Part shown: positions 26,801-38,360 of the stretch, in pieces | Layout: the number at the start of each line of letters is the position of its first letter | Numbering within the stretch: position 1 is the stretch's first letter | Assembly (NCBI GenBank): GCA_016800925.1 | Contig: JABCPU010000147.1 | Coordinates: 89,365-153,364, forward strand | Length of the DNA stretch: 64,000 nucleotides | Reading direction: 5' to 3' | Source of the DNA: Suillus spraguei | Taxonomy: Eukaryota > Basidiomycota > Agaricomycetes > Boletales > Suillaceae | Translations under genes and position numbers: made by a program | The notes under the pieces: generated by a model | What the model was told of the DNA's origin: nothing | Seen by the model: only the letters and a program-made list of their open reading frames with translations | Databases searched by the model: none

Positions 26801-27054
26801 ATGAGCTCTCCGTGCTCGTCACTAGTAACTATCATTTGCCCATCTCGTGATACCCCCAATCCCATGACCTCACCGTTGTGCCCTTCCATTTTCTTCAAAA
26901 CTTGAGCCGTCTTCATGTCCCACAGACGAACCCGCCCGTCTTCGGAGGCGCTGACCATCCGTTGACTATAGGGAACATGTGCGACTGCGTGAATTGTGTG
27001 TGTGCGGTCGTCGAACACTCGAGTAGGAGTGGTAATAGGAATAGGGTGCACCAT
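23861..27054 (-). pseudogene. WD40-TPR protein, left copy, frameshifted in the WD40 domain
   Basis: Beta-propeller N-terminus, tandem-repeat linker and TPR-like C-terminus; a family expanded in mushroom genomes, function unknown. From ATG 27054: MVHPIPITTPTRVFDDRTHT, WD repeats ending SEDGRVRLWDMKTAQ, DNSVRLWQLSDKQ and ILSGGYDKKITEWAAP. A 21-nt exon (VLQPAPK) follows, then about twenty 14-residue repeats, then LLAITKRTASITGDLSIAEK, NRSFVMARKLEWNRALQDA, IRTSLAGYVAKGIALCGQQ, ALFNANRHEEAMLRVDKLS and LFGWDIEKLWLTSNQNLIKA, ending at 23861. Compared with the right copy, the WD40 region is shifted out of frame from about 26800 to 26550 (four A's where the partner has five), returns, and shifts again. 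The open frame survives but repeats 2-4 are scrambled. The repeat array also carries 1-bp indels. Confidence 0.75.
25080..25945 (-). repeat. 42-bp tandem repeat array (about 20 units), left copy
   Basis: Direct repeats of a 42-bp unit. Read on the minus strand the unit encodes ASHDSKLQQAVLTT with position-specific variants (IHDSRLQ, LQEA, SATA). The length is a multiple of three and the consensus lacks stops in several frames on both strands. Single-base length changes (for example near 25755 and 25255) switch frame within the array. Confidence 0.9.
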
Positions 27055-27599
27055 TTTACTTGAGGTAGGTGGTGTTGAGTACTGTTGAATAAACTTGGCA
27101 GAGTGATTCTGGATGTAGCTGTGAATAGGTGTGTTCGCTGCGCGTTTTATATTGCTTCATTTGACGCTCAACATGTTCTTAGTACTACCTTGACGCATTT
27201 CAGATCATAGCCTTCGGACACCACAGACAGTCATCCGCCCGGTGACATGTGAATCAGGAGATCTGATAAACGCGGGGCTTCTTTTCACCCGATTGACGCT
27301 ACACGTCTTTCACTGTAATTTACGGATTCAACATTCTAACTCCGGTGATGTTAACGTACCTTGTTTTTCGATGGGCCTTCTGATAGAATGATCCGGCGTC
27401 CGAATCGCATATGCGTTTTGCCGGAAGTTTCACTTCCAAAGACGTCGAGCAAGGTCTATACTTGCAAACCGTGCCGTAAGTTTACTGTAAGGAATGAGCA
27501 TGAGCCATTATACTATTATCTTTAATCCAAGCATTTGTTTCCTCGTCGCACTATCAAGAACCAAATCAGCGTCACAGAAACAAGCGCGAGTACTTCTCC

Positions 27600-28170
27600 T
27601 CGATCGAATATAATCCAACGCTCAGATTCTTGACATCACCACTTCGTGTGTACAAAATAACTCGGCGTTTCGAAACGCACGGCTACAGAACAACCGAACA
27701 ACCTTGACAGATGCCTAGACTCCAGAGATCAGTGAGACGTAATAAGAGAGGTCAAATCCCCCATTACATAGTGAAGGCCAGACCAATGGGACATACAGAG
27801 GCTCAGTTACGTCGGGAATGAAAAAAAAAGAAAAAAAAAAAAAAGGAACCCCACCGGTCGCTTCCACAGTCATAGCATTGTTACTTACAACTTTCCGGCG
27901 AATGGAGCTCACTTACGTAGCCATGTGGTCGGCACAGGGTACGCCCCGAGAATTGATTTTTTTTAATTAAGACAAAAGTCTGTGGCAATGCTGCCTATGC
28001 ATTGCAGAGTAGCTGCACGTACGTAGCTACAACGTAAATCAGTCAAATTACTCGCTCGCATCGACGGTCTCACCTTCAATCACATACTTGTCTTTCTCGT
28101 CCTTGCAATACTACTGTCACCGGGTGGATTCCTAGGAGCCTCTTGATCGTTTTGGCATGACCATTTGGGC
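27600..28170 (+). pseudogene. Broken small membrane-protein gene, left copy
   Basis: Counterpart of the right-arm gene at 33256-33825. Still readable: RFETHGYRTTEQ, MPRLQRSVRRNKRGQIPHYI, VKARPMGHTEAQLRRE ending in a stop just before a run of A's (27819-27844), and later SLTFNHILVFLVLAILLSPG followed by GFLGAS and a stop near 28147. The A-run and several indels destroy the frame. Function unknown. Confidence 0.5.
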
Positions 28171-28690
28171 TTCATGACTGCCTCCTGGGATACGCCGCCG
28201 CGGATGAAGAGGGCCAGGGGTCAGGCCCGCAGGCCCAACCCTACAAAAGTCGTACCATCTTAGTGTACATCGGAGCTAAATCGACCTGACCAGTGATGTA
28301 TGAGAACAATCACAGGCAATCCCCGTACCCATCAACTGCGAGTAATACTTAATGTAACTCATCTGACGAAAGACCAGGTTGTGACACCCTTGATCCGCTG
28401 TCAGCGGATGGCGGCACTATAGTTAACTAGAATAGTAGTACCAATTTCATGGGCAATGAATACCAACTGTGGGCAGAAGATCATGAATGAACTGTACAGT
28501 TATGCCAGAATGGACCGAGTGACTCACAAATACACGTCGGTCTATCTTAGAAAAATTTAGCCGGCACTTGAGCGCTCGGCCCACAACAACTGAATCACAT
28601 GGCTGGGCTTCTATGGGGCTCAGCGGGCCAGAAGGGCCTGAGCCCTGGTCCTGAAGGTACATTGTGCTGGCCTAACAGCTCAATACATAA

Positions 28691-30865
28691 CGGACTCGGC
28701 GGGATTGTCGGGGTGATGGGCGTCCCGGCACAAGTTCCTGTTCAGTCGACGAAATATTTTTACTGTGAATTAACATGATCCGGTACATCACCTTGCTCCG
28801 TAAGGTCATGTTCAAACTTCAGATCATCAAAACTTATATAATTATGTAACTAAACACGTGACCATAATCTCTTGTACTCTCCTCGCTCGTTGCTCGACGG
28901 GTTCACCTCACTTAAGCTCAACGAACTTATTTTATTCAGCACGCGCTTGTGCACATCCAGAATTTATATATGACATCGTTCTATCTGTCTGTAATTGTAC
29001 GAGGTTTTTCAGTACATTTCTGTAGAGCTCATTCATTTTGTGCAGTTCGAAATATCTGCTCATGCTGTCCTTGCTCTAAAATTCGAACCAGTCCTCGCTG
29101 GAGCTCGATGAGCTCACCTCGCTGCACCTCATTCGCACTTAACGCAACTGCTAGTTCTTCCAAGAGATGGGAAAATATGAAAAGGAATCTCGTGCACAAC
29201 CTCAGCTTTGTCGTTGCATCTCGCCTGTTGTGTGTTGTGCTTCAGTGGGACTCGGACATGCGTGTGATGATTCTCCGTGGTTTCCTCACACTATGGGAGT
29301 GTTTGCAGCGATTGCCTCATGGTATTGAGGAATACTGCTCGCTCGTTTGTTCAGAAGAATGTAGATATTTACATCAAACCGGGCACCTTGTTTACTGTTC
29401 AGTTTGAATGAGTGGTATTCGTTTTATAAACGCATTATTTGGTCTGATATTTGTGGCTGATATAACGTTCGGAACACCGTGCACCATTGACGCGGGGACT
29501 TAGGCTTGGCTGACGCGGTAGCATTCGACTCTCAGTTGCACGATTCATGGCCTTTGAATCTTTCATTATTTTATTCATCATAGGGACACAGACTACTAGC
29601 TATATACTAGTACATATGTCAATGACCATTTTCTTTCCCTTTTCTCTGGACCTTTGCGAAGATTAACGCACAGCCAGCAGCGAAGGAGCTACAGCTTTGG
29701 ATAACTCGTCTGAAGATGGGTTACCACTGTGTTGAGATACACATTCCGCCGCCTGTGATATTGACCAGCATTCAAACCCTACTTCTGAGTCCTCAAACGC
29801 AGACAACTGGGTCTACGTTGGTCAGCAAGCTGTTAGCAGGACAGCTTATCATGGATTACCCCAAGCCACTCCAACAGTTTGCTATTGGGCCTCGTTCCGA
29901 GCTTGGGCGCGTTTTTGAAATTATCGGTCGACATGGAAATGGGGCTTCTCGTTCAAAATTGTCGCTGTGATCAACGTAGTTACGTATAGGAAGTGTATAT
30001 GGTACTCGTGGTGGACCCGAACGCCTCGCCTATACCTGTGGAACGAACACAAGGATGACGCGCCGCAGTATATGATTTGAATAAATGGTTGCCCAGATTT
30101 CGTCACTCTAAACGCAACGCCCACTTTCTCAGTTTACAGGTGGTTGCAGTGATATCTGTTTGAGTTGGTCTGAACAGGTGTTTCTCATGAGTGATGCTCT
30201 ATGCCACTTAAATTCCCATACTGCTGACCGGCAAATGATTCACTTAGCTGGCACGTACGAGTGTGAACGTGTCACTGGCAACACTTGTCATTCTGAAATA
30301 GATGCCAAACGATTAACTAAGCAGAATGGATTGTCATCCGATTATCAATATCAGAGATGGAAAGTACGAACAACAAGCCAATATTTCTAATGGAATATGA
30401 TAGCAATCTCAGTTATAACCTGAAGGTGGGACATGTGCCTAAATTGCCCAAATATGCTCCATTGAAGTCATATGTAGCACGGGGTATGAGGACGAGATAG
30501 AAATGCTGTCCCCAGGGAATGAGGCGTCGCCAAAGGTAGAACATGTCTTTGAAGAGCCAATTTGACTGGGAGAAAGAAAAATGGCTCGAACACATCGGAG
30601 GAGGTCCGCGTTAAAAGAAGATTTCATAAGCGACCAATGGGTATTACTCATTACTAGCAAGAGCGCGTCGATTACATATGGGTAGTAAAGGTAACCTGTG
30701 AGACAGATAGTAAGCATCGAGTTGATGGAAAGAAAGAGGAAATAATAGAATAGAATCAGTGGTGCAAATATTTGGCTGTATGCTCTACCGTTCGTCAACG
30801 CTCATAGCTACGACTGGGGCGGCAAGCGAAATCATCATGAAAAAAAAGGGAACATCACCCACCTT
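28691..30865. other. Inverted-repeat spacer, left part: no confident gene
   Basis: Plus-strand frames at 28949-29407 (152 codons) and 29716-29970 (84 codons), and a minus frame at 30439-30798, are open but unrecognised. CACGTG lies at 28856. This segment has no counterpart in the duplicated arms. Confidence 0.35.
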
Positions 30866-31453
30866 TTACATAGATTTGGGTCTACGTCCTAAGAGACGAA
30901 GACCACCTAGTCGAATAGGCTCTACAACTACCCGAGAGAACATTGGAGAAAGATATAACGAAAGACCAATGCGGATGGGTAAAAGCGCCTGAACAAACAT
31001 CAATCACCATCCCAACTGTGAAAAGAAAAAAAAATACCTTGACTGCACCATATGCTAAAACAGCATTTGCGACGTCCCCCGCTAGCTTTCCAGATAATTG
31101 GCTCGTTTGGGTCTGGTCAACAAGTTCGCCTTTCTTGAAGCCGAAGACACCGTATCGACGTCCAACGCGACCAGCCCATTGCTCGCCTTCATCAACCCGC
31201 GATCTCAGCTGGGTGTTCACCCAAGACTGATCATCAATAGACCCATCTCGGTTGAGAGCAACAGCGTTAACAGCATGCTCGCCTGCACCCAGACTGCGTG
31301 CCGTGTAAAAAACCCCACGATGGGGACGATGGCAGTTAATTCATGAAGGATGGCGAACGAGACTAGGAGAGAAGGTAGTGATGTTCCCGTCCTCCTAGAA
31401 ATCGCGGTGAGAGCATTTCTGTAAGGTGCAAATCGTCCTTCAGAGTTCGACAT
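30866..31453 (-). CDS. Fungal mitochondrial-type membrane protein (possibly Mrx11/YPL041C-like)
   Basis: Start ATG at 31451-31453: MSNSEGRFAPYRNALTAISR. The strongly conserved block TGTSLPSLLVSFAILHELTA with IVPIVGFF forms a first membrane helix. After a short intron come the acidic loop QLRSRVDEGEQWAGRVGRRY and GVFGFKKGE, then LAGDVANAVLAYGAVK, a second intron, and ALLPIRIGLSLYLSPMFSRV with VVEPIRLGGLRLLGRRPKSM, stop TAA at 30866-30868. This layout is a widely conserved fungal family of about 180-200 residues that I associate, from memory, with yeast YPL041C (Mrx11, mitochondrial gene-expression complexes). The name is tentative; the gene looks intact. It is the only convincing single-copy gene in the inverted-repeat spacer. 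Confidence 0.7.
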
Positions 31454-32829
31454 GCAAAATTTTATAGGCAGGACACAGCTTAGATAATAAGGCCGGATAC
31501 GTGTCGAGTGGCTGTGCAGCTAAATTTTGCGAGTCATTACGACCGCGTCATCAACAATATTGCCCAAATTCAATGTAAACTCAGACTACCTCAGACACTG
31601 AGCACAATCCATGCACTAGTGTAGGTGGATACTTGGAGAGGAAGTGTGCAATGTCAATCGATTCCATATCTGGTGAGAAAATAAACTAAGAACAAGAACC
31701 AGCCAACATAATTGACACTAAAAGTTGGCATTAGTACACCCTGCGGAATCCAAGCGAAGTGTGAGCAATGGAGCACCTATATTTTAGCTATAGTGTCACA
31801 GAAAGCACCACATTCTGTGAAGCTCTCGCTAAAACATAGATCCTTCGAACATTTCAACGACTCCTGTTACAACTGGTGTCACTCTGCACTCCGCCTCAAA
31901 TGCTCTATCCTTCCCTCGACTCATGAGACACTTTCACGTCTCGTACTGCTTCGCTTCAGAAGTTCCTTGATAGTTCTGAATTGAACCAGTTACCAGCACG
32001 GTGCGGAGGCATATCCCGTGATAGACTACATTTTGCGGTCAAAGAAGAACCTAGATGGTTCGAGTGCCAATCAGCATAGTATTTGCGATAACATCTCATC
32101 TCACGTTGGTTCTCTAAGAACATTCCTAGTGCTTCTGGTTGAGGCGAAAAATGGCTTGGTGGCATGCCCTTTACCTTGGATACACGCTTTCACTCCCATT
32201 CCTGCTCATCGAAAGGCCGGTGATTTCAAAAACAAGTCCGAGCTCGGACGAGGAGTGGAACAATGGCGAGCCGTTGAAAATAGCTTGACCAAATTTCATG
32301 ATAAGCTATCCTGCTAACAGGTTCCTGACTGACGTAGACCTCGATTGTCTGACCACACTGGAAACAAGGATGTTCGATTATTCAGAAGAAGCAGGACACG
32401 CAGGTAACCAACAGTAGGGTTTGGATGTTGGTCAAGATCACAGGCAGGCGGCAACTCGTCTTCAGACAAGTTGTAGCTTCTTCGCTGCCGGCTAAAGAAT
32501 GTGTGTCTGTTAAACGTCAACATTGCTTCGCAGAAGGTCCAGAAAAAGGGAGGGAAACCAGACATAGCTAGCATTTTTCCCCATGTCAATGAATAAAATA
32601 ATGAAGGAATTATCATGAACCGTCCAACTTGATCTGGGAGTCGAATGCAGAACATAGGAATGCTTGCAGTGCGCACTGGCGCGAAGGCTCGTCAGCGGCG
32701 CATGAAAACAAGGTGCACGATCCTGAAGGTGTGACTGCCGTCTTGTCACGATGTCGGTTAGAACATTACGGTAAGTTCCGACTGAACAGGAACTCGCATG
32801 CACTACTAATCACCCTCAAAGTCCATTGA
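31454..32829. other. Inverted-repeat spacer, right part: no confident gene
   Basis: Open but unrecognised frames include 32018-32317 (+) and 32314-32676 (-). No start or splice chain could be supported. 31454-31560 probably contains the promoter of the minus-strand gene ending at 30866. Confidence 0.35.
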
Positions 32830-33255
32830 GGCTAGTACAATGTACCTTTAGGGCTAGGGCTCAGGCCCCGGCTAAATTCTCTAAAACGCGATGTATATTT
32901 GTGAGTTCTTGGTCCATTCCGGAACCGTTACTAACTGTACAATTTATGATCTTCTGCATTCATTGCCCCTAAAGTCAGCTATTTTGGTCAGCAATAATAC
33001 CGTCATCACGCGGTCCAGCGGATCAAGAACGGCATGGCCTGGTCTTCCGTGGTCAGGACAAGTTCGCCATCGACTAAAGATCCTGCAGATATCAGTTACA
33101 TCAAGTATTACTCACAGCTGATGCGGTTTGACAGCCGGGATTACCTGTGATTGTTCTCATACAGGTCCATTTAGCTTTGATATACACCAAAATGGCTGAA
33201 TTTTTGTAGGGTTAGGCCTCCGGGCCTGAGCCCTGGCCCTCTCCATCTCTATCGG

Positions 33256-33825
33256 TCACTGAAAGCTTCCGATGGAAGAGCGCGGCTGCCTATCCCAGAA
33301 GGCAGTCATGAGGACAAAGCAGTTATGCCGAAACAGTGAAGAAACCCCGAGGAATCCACCCGATGATAATAGCATTGCAAAGGCGAGAAAGACAAATATG
33401 CAATCAGAAGTGAGACTGTCCGTACGAGCAAGTGAGTCAATTGATTTACGTTGCAGCTGCGTACGCATAACTGCTCTGCGACAACAGGCCAGCATTGTCA
33501 AATTCTTTTGTTTTGATTAAAAAAACCATTTTAACCTCTCGGGGCTACCCTATGCCGACCACAGGACTACGTAAGTAAGCTCCAATTCTCCGGCAAGTTT
33601 TGTAAGTAATAATGCTATGACCGTGGAAGCAACCGCCAGGATTCCTGTCCTCATTCCCGACGTATCTGAGCCTCTATGCCCCATTGGTCTGGCCTTCACG
33701 ATGTAATGGGGAATTTGACTTCTTTTGTTACGTCTCGATGATCTCTGGAGTCTAGGCCATCTGTCAAGGTCTTGATCGAGTTCGCGGTAGCCGTGCGTTT
33801 TGAAACACTGAATTATTTTGTACAC
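33256..33825 (-). CDS. Small putative membrane protein, right copy (5' end uncertain)
   Basis: Unrecognised. Readable as two exons: FKTHGYRELDQDLDRWPRLQ, SSRRNKRSQIPHYIVKARPM, MRTGILAVASTVIALLLTKL with AGELELTY, then a GTAGTC intron ending CGCAG near 33481 and AVMRTQLQRKSIDSLARTDS, CIFVFLAFAMLLSSGGFLGV and a polar C-terminus, stop at 33256. Two hydrophobic stretches suggest a two-helix membrane protein. The same blocks survive in eroded form in the left arm, so the ancestral gene was part of the duplicated unit. The true start may lie right of 33825. Confidence 0.4.
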
Positions 33826-34423
33826 ACGAAGTGGTGATTGAACAAGAATCTGAGCGTCACAGTCCTAGGCGTTGGATTGTGTTTCACCGACTTGCGCTTG
33901 TTTCTGTGACGCTGATTTGGTTCTTGATAGTGCGACGAGGAAACACACGCTTGGATTAAAAAATAAACTCATATTCCTTATAGTAAACTTATGGCACGGT
34001 TTGCAAGATATATACCTTGCTCGATGTCCTTGGAAGTGAAACTTCCCGCAACACGTATATGCGATTCAAACGCCAGGTCATTCTATGTATCAGGAGGGGC
34101 ATAGAAAGACAAGGTACGTTACATCACCGGAGTTAGGACGTTGAATTCGTAAATTACAGCGAACAGCATATAACACCGATCGGATGAAACGAAGTCCCGA
34201 GATTATCAGATCTCCCGGTTCACATGTCACCGGGCGGATGACTGTCTGGTGTTCGAAGGTTATGTTCCTACGTATCTAAAATGCGTCAATGTAGTACTAA
34301 GGGCATGTTGAGCGTCAAATGAAGAATATAAAACGCGCAGCCAACACACCTATTCTCAGCTACATTCAGAATCACTCTGCCAAGTTCATTCAGCAGTGCT
34401 CGACACCACCTACCTCAAGTAAA

Positions 34424-37235
34424 ATGGCGCAACCTATTCCTATTACCACTCCTATTCGAGTGTTCGAAGACCACACACACACAATTCACGCAGTCGCACA
34501 TGTTCCCTATAGTCAACAAATGGTCAGTGCCTCCGAAGACGGGCTGATTCGTCTGTGGGACATGAAGACGGCTCAAGTTTTGAAGAAAATGGAAGGGCAC
34601 ACCGGTGAGGTCATGGGATTGAGGGTATCACGAGATGGGCAAATGATAGTTACTAGTGACGAGCACGGAGAGCTCATCGCCTGGCAGGCAAAAACTGGGG
34701 AGTCTCTCACTAAACCTATCAAAGCCCACGGTAGTGCAGTCCGCTCGCTGGACTTTTCACCGGACGATGCGTTCGTCGTCACTGCGTCGTCAGCAGCAAA
34801 TCACCAAAAGGTCAAGTTTTGGAACACAAAGACATGGGCGCAATACCCCGGAAATTACGACTGCGGCAGTACTGTCCGCTGCGTTCGGTATGTGCGGTCT
34901 GGCTCATATATGCTTGCAGTTGCAACAGACCAAGATATCCAAATCTACCTTGGCGAGAAACTGCAAAAGAAGTTCAAAGGTCACAGTCACGGTACATTAT
35001 CACTTGCCTGGTTTCCTGATAAAACCCGCCTTCTTTCTGGGGGAGACGACCATGATCCTACCATAAGGGAGTGGGACACGTCGAATTGGATCCAGGTCGG
35101 TATTCCCTGGACAGGCCACACATACAAAGTCAATTCTATCGCCATCAATTCTGCAGGCACGCATGCAGTTTCCGCCTCTAGCGACAACTCTGTTCGTCTC
35201 TGGCAGCTCTCCGATAGACAAACTGTTGCCATCTTCCAACACACTTCTTCTGTCGTTTGCGCAACCTTCTCCGCAGATGGCGCACATATCCTTAGCGGAG
35301 GGTATGATAAAAAAATCACAGAGTGGGCGGCACCCGAGGGTATTATGCCAGCAAACTATGCTTGGGTGAACGAAAAGGTAAATTTCGGTCGGTTTACCTT
35401 GCTCTTGTTATCTCATCTTACATCTTTTTGTCAAGGTCCTACAACCTGCGCCAAAGGTAATTTCCAATTACACAAGTACATGTTCTCTATCTCATCATCC
35501 TCATTTCTACCCAAAAGGTTGTAGAATATACATATAATTCATTGAGAAGCTCCGATGTCAAGCCTCTGCAGCTAGTTCCGATAATCGCAGACCACGATTC
35601 TAAGTTTCAGCAAGCAGTTTTGACGACCGCAAGCCACGATTCCAAGCTTCAGCAAGCAGTTTCGGGCGACCGCAAGCCACGATTTCAAGTCTCAGGAAGC
35701 AGTTTCGACGACCGCAAGCCACGATTTCAAGTCTCGGGAAGCAGTTTCAGCGACCGCAAGCCATGATTTCAAGTCTCGGGAAGCAGTTTCGGCGACCGCA
35801 AGCCACGATTTCAAGTCTCAGGAAGCAGTTTCGACGACCGCAAGCCACGATTTCAAGTCTCAGGAAGCAGTTTCGACGACCGCAAGCCATGATTTTAAGT
35901 CTCAGAAAGCAGTTTCGACACCGCAAGCTATGATTTCAAGTCTCAGGAAGCAGTTTCGACGACCGCAGGTCATGATCACAAGTGTCAGCAAGCGGTTTCT
36001 ACGGCCGCAGTCTCCGATTCAAAGTCCCTGCAATCATCTTCGACCGTCCAGTCTGTATTGAGTGAACAGTCCGTTTCCAAGGCTGGACAATCTGTCACTA
36101 AATCGGAGCTATCTGCGGCTAAGTCTGCCACCATTTTGGAGCAGTCTGTTACCAAGTCTGAGCTGGTTGTTTCACAGGTATGATTTTATCCTGTTTATAT
36201 GGCGCTATTTGAGCTTTTTTCACGCAGGGACTTGCCATCAACACGACTGAGCTCCTCGCTATCACCAAGCGTACTGCATCCATCACGGAGGACCTGTCTA
36301 TCGCTGAAAAGGTCCTCACTAAAGAGATTACCGCCGATGCCAAGAACTTCGCCTCCCATGCCAACCGCTCTTTCGTTATGGCACGCAAACTCGAGTGGAA
36401 CCGTGCGCTTCAGGATGCAAACAAGGTGAAAATGATCTATCGCTCCTTGCTTAAAATTCCACTGACTCGATGCTCGCACAGTCCCTTGCCATACGGACGT
36501 CGTTGGCTGGTTATGTCGCCAAAGGTATCGCCCTCTGTGGACAACAGCATATCGAAGACGCGAGGATGACATTTGACCTGGGGTTTACGCTCACGGAGGG
36601 AAATATGGATGCTACTTGGTTCCTTTGCTTAATCAAGGCAAGTTGATTTTTTGGTCATTCCATACTCCGCACCTCATTACGGGTTTCAGGCAATTGCACT
36701 GTTCAATGCGAACAGACATGAAGAGGCGATGCTACGTGTGGATAACTGTCTAATTCTGTCGATCCCCTCACTTATGGTGTCGTGGTGGTGAGTCTCGTTC
36801 ACAATTATGCTCATGTCTGTCCACTGACTGATGGGCCTGCGCCTCGTGCACCAGGCAAGTCTGCGAATGCACTAGGAATATGCCTTGAGGGCCGCGTATC
36901 ATAGTGAGGCCATCGAGCACTTCAGTGTGGCTGTCAAGGCTATCATCTTCTTGGCTCAATCTGCGGCCCCTGCTGTCTGCGAGGCTTTCACTGTGGTACG
37001 TCCCATGTGATGTCACCTGAAAACTCGCACGTGCTCAATTGGACTTATTTTGCAGCTCTTTGGATGGGACATTGAGCAGTTGTGGCTGACCTCCAACCAG
37101 AACTTGATCAAGGCGCTCCTTGGAGCTGGCAAGCTTGGAGAGGCGTTCGAATCGTACCGTATCGCGATGAACGCAAGTGATAAAGCTACGATGTCTAGCT
37201 TGCATTCTTGGGTTTTGAGTGAGTCTTTCCAGTAA
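34424..37235 (+). pseudogene. WD40-TPR protein, right copy, damaged in the repeat and TPR parts
   Basis: Start ATG 34424 (MAQPIPITTPIRVFEDHTHT), matching the left copy's start. The WD40 domain is intact here: SEDGLIRLWDMKTAQ, AHGSAVRSLDFSPDDAFVVT, KVKFWNTKTWAQYPGNYDCG, DDHDPTIREWDTSNW, DNSVRLWQLSDRQ, ILSGGYDKKITEWAAP. Exons then join VNEK to a 21-nt exon (VLQPAPK, 35434-35454) and to VVEYTYNSLRSSD, which leads into the 42-bp repeats. An extra G near 35670 shifts the repeat frame. The TPR part has LLAITKRTASITEDLSIAEK and NRSFVMARKLEWNRALQDA. A missing base at about 36743 (GATAACTGTC versus GATAAGCTGTC in the left copy) and indels near 36865-36885 break the following exon. The final exon (LFGWDIEQLWLTSNQNLIKA) is intact to the stop at 37233-37235. 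Confidence 0.72.
35580..36000 (+). repeat. 42-bp tandem repeat array (about 10 units), right copy
   Basis: Same 42-bp unit as at 25080-25945, in the opposite orientation. Units read SHDFKSQEAVSTTA in the gene's frame and PRFQVSGSSFDDRK in the next frame. Unit number is about half that of the left copy. Length changes near 35670 and 35920 alter the frame. Confidence 0.9.
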
Positions 37236-37335
37236 TGCCATCTATGCCCCAGTACTCAATCTTTTTTTTTTCACTCAGCTCTCTCGATGTGATGAATGGC
37301 GCAGTATACCTTCCCCGCGGACTATCTGTAACTGT

Positions 37336-38360
37336 TATCATAATTGTTTTCTAGACCCAAATCGCAGACTTGGAGACTTTACCTTGTCATTTAAGAGCAT
37401 TCTTCTCTACTGTGCTGTTAACTTCGAACCTTGTACGATAAGTAGGCCATCGTCGTATCTTATTTTGAATTTTGATCTACTCTGTCCCGATGCCATCTAA
37501 TGAAACTATCGAAAAATGTTATTACACCTGTACTAGATGAGCAGCAACTAGGTACGACGGCTGGGTGTTTAAATATTGCACAGTAAGTGGACAATCGTCC
37601 CGCAGAGCTCCGTCTAGGAAGTTGTGGTTAAAAACACGGAAAGAAGGGGAGAGGAAGTGCCAAATACCACCGAAGTAGGAACGATGTAGTGATATGGACA
37701 AACGGCCGACTCGCACTGGGCGCTTCATCCACGCAATATTTGATTAAGCCGTGTATCGAATACGAGGATAAGGCATGGAAATGCACACCTGAAGCCAGAT
37801 GACACGTGTTCAACATTCTCTGAACTAAATCCACTATCCCAGTTTACGCGGTCTGTCCCTCTCATCAGCGCCGATCAGCGTGAACACGCGCGATCTCGTG
37901 AGTAGTACTGTCCTACTAAGCAATGTCAAGAATTCTTTTTATTAGCAGATTCCAGAAAATCTCCGAGAGCGTCAGCATACATAGTCTCAAAGCCGCCATT
38001 GGTCAGAATTAAATTCCTGTAAGCAAGCTGTCTCGTAAGTAATGCCTGGCGCACCTGTACTGACAAAATGAATGACTAATAATCCCATCGACTCACCAGC
38101 CAAGTCCACGATCTGCTGTTGTCGACGTCGACACGCAGAGCTCCGACCATGTCTTCCCACACCATTGAAACGAAAGAAATAGCACAAATCATACCATGCA
38201 AGAGACGCGAGGTCATAGTAGCAACGTGAACGGTGTTGTGCACCTGCCGAGTGGATGACGCATCATCACATGTTCAACTGACGGCTCACTCCGACTATGA
38301 GACCTGAAGAGCGGGGCACAGATCGGCGGTGATTGGCGAGATGGGGTGGGTGAAGTAAGA
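37336..38360. other. Intergenic, no gene seen
   Basis: Short frames only; nothing recognised beyond the end of the duplicated arm. Confidence 0.5.

Larger units (their letters stand above)
23770..28690 (-). repeat. Left arm of large imperfect inverted duplication
   Basis: Matches the reverse complement of about 32830-37335 over nearly its whole length, with substitutions and indels. Anchor pairs: WD40 start 27054 versus 34424; the tract with AAGTTTCACTTCC near 27425 versus GGAAGTGAAACTTCC near 34032; GGTGGATTCCTAGGAG near 28121 versus GAGGAATCCACCC near 33350; GAGAACAATCACAGG near 28300 versus CCTGTGATTGTTCTC near 33145. Similarity fades at about 23770 and 28690. Boundaries are by eye. Confidence 0.85.
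32830..37335 (+). repeat. Right arm of large imperfect inverted duplication
   Basis: Reverse-complement partner of about 23770-28690. It is about 0.4 kb shorter, mainly because its 42-bp repeat array has about half as many units. The arms differ by scattered substitutions and indels, so the duplication is not recent. Anchors are listed under the left arm. Confidence 0.85.
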
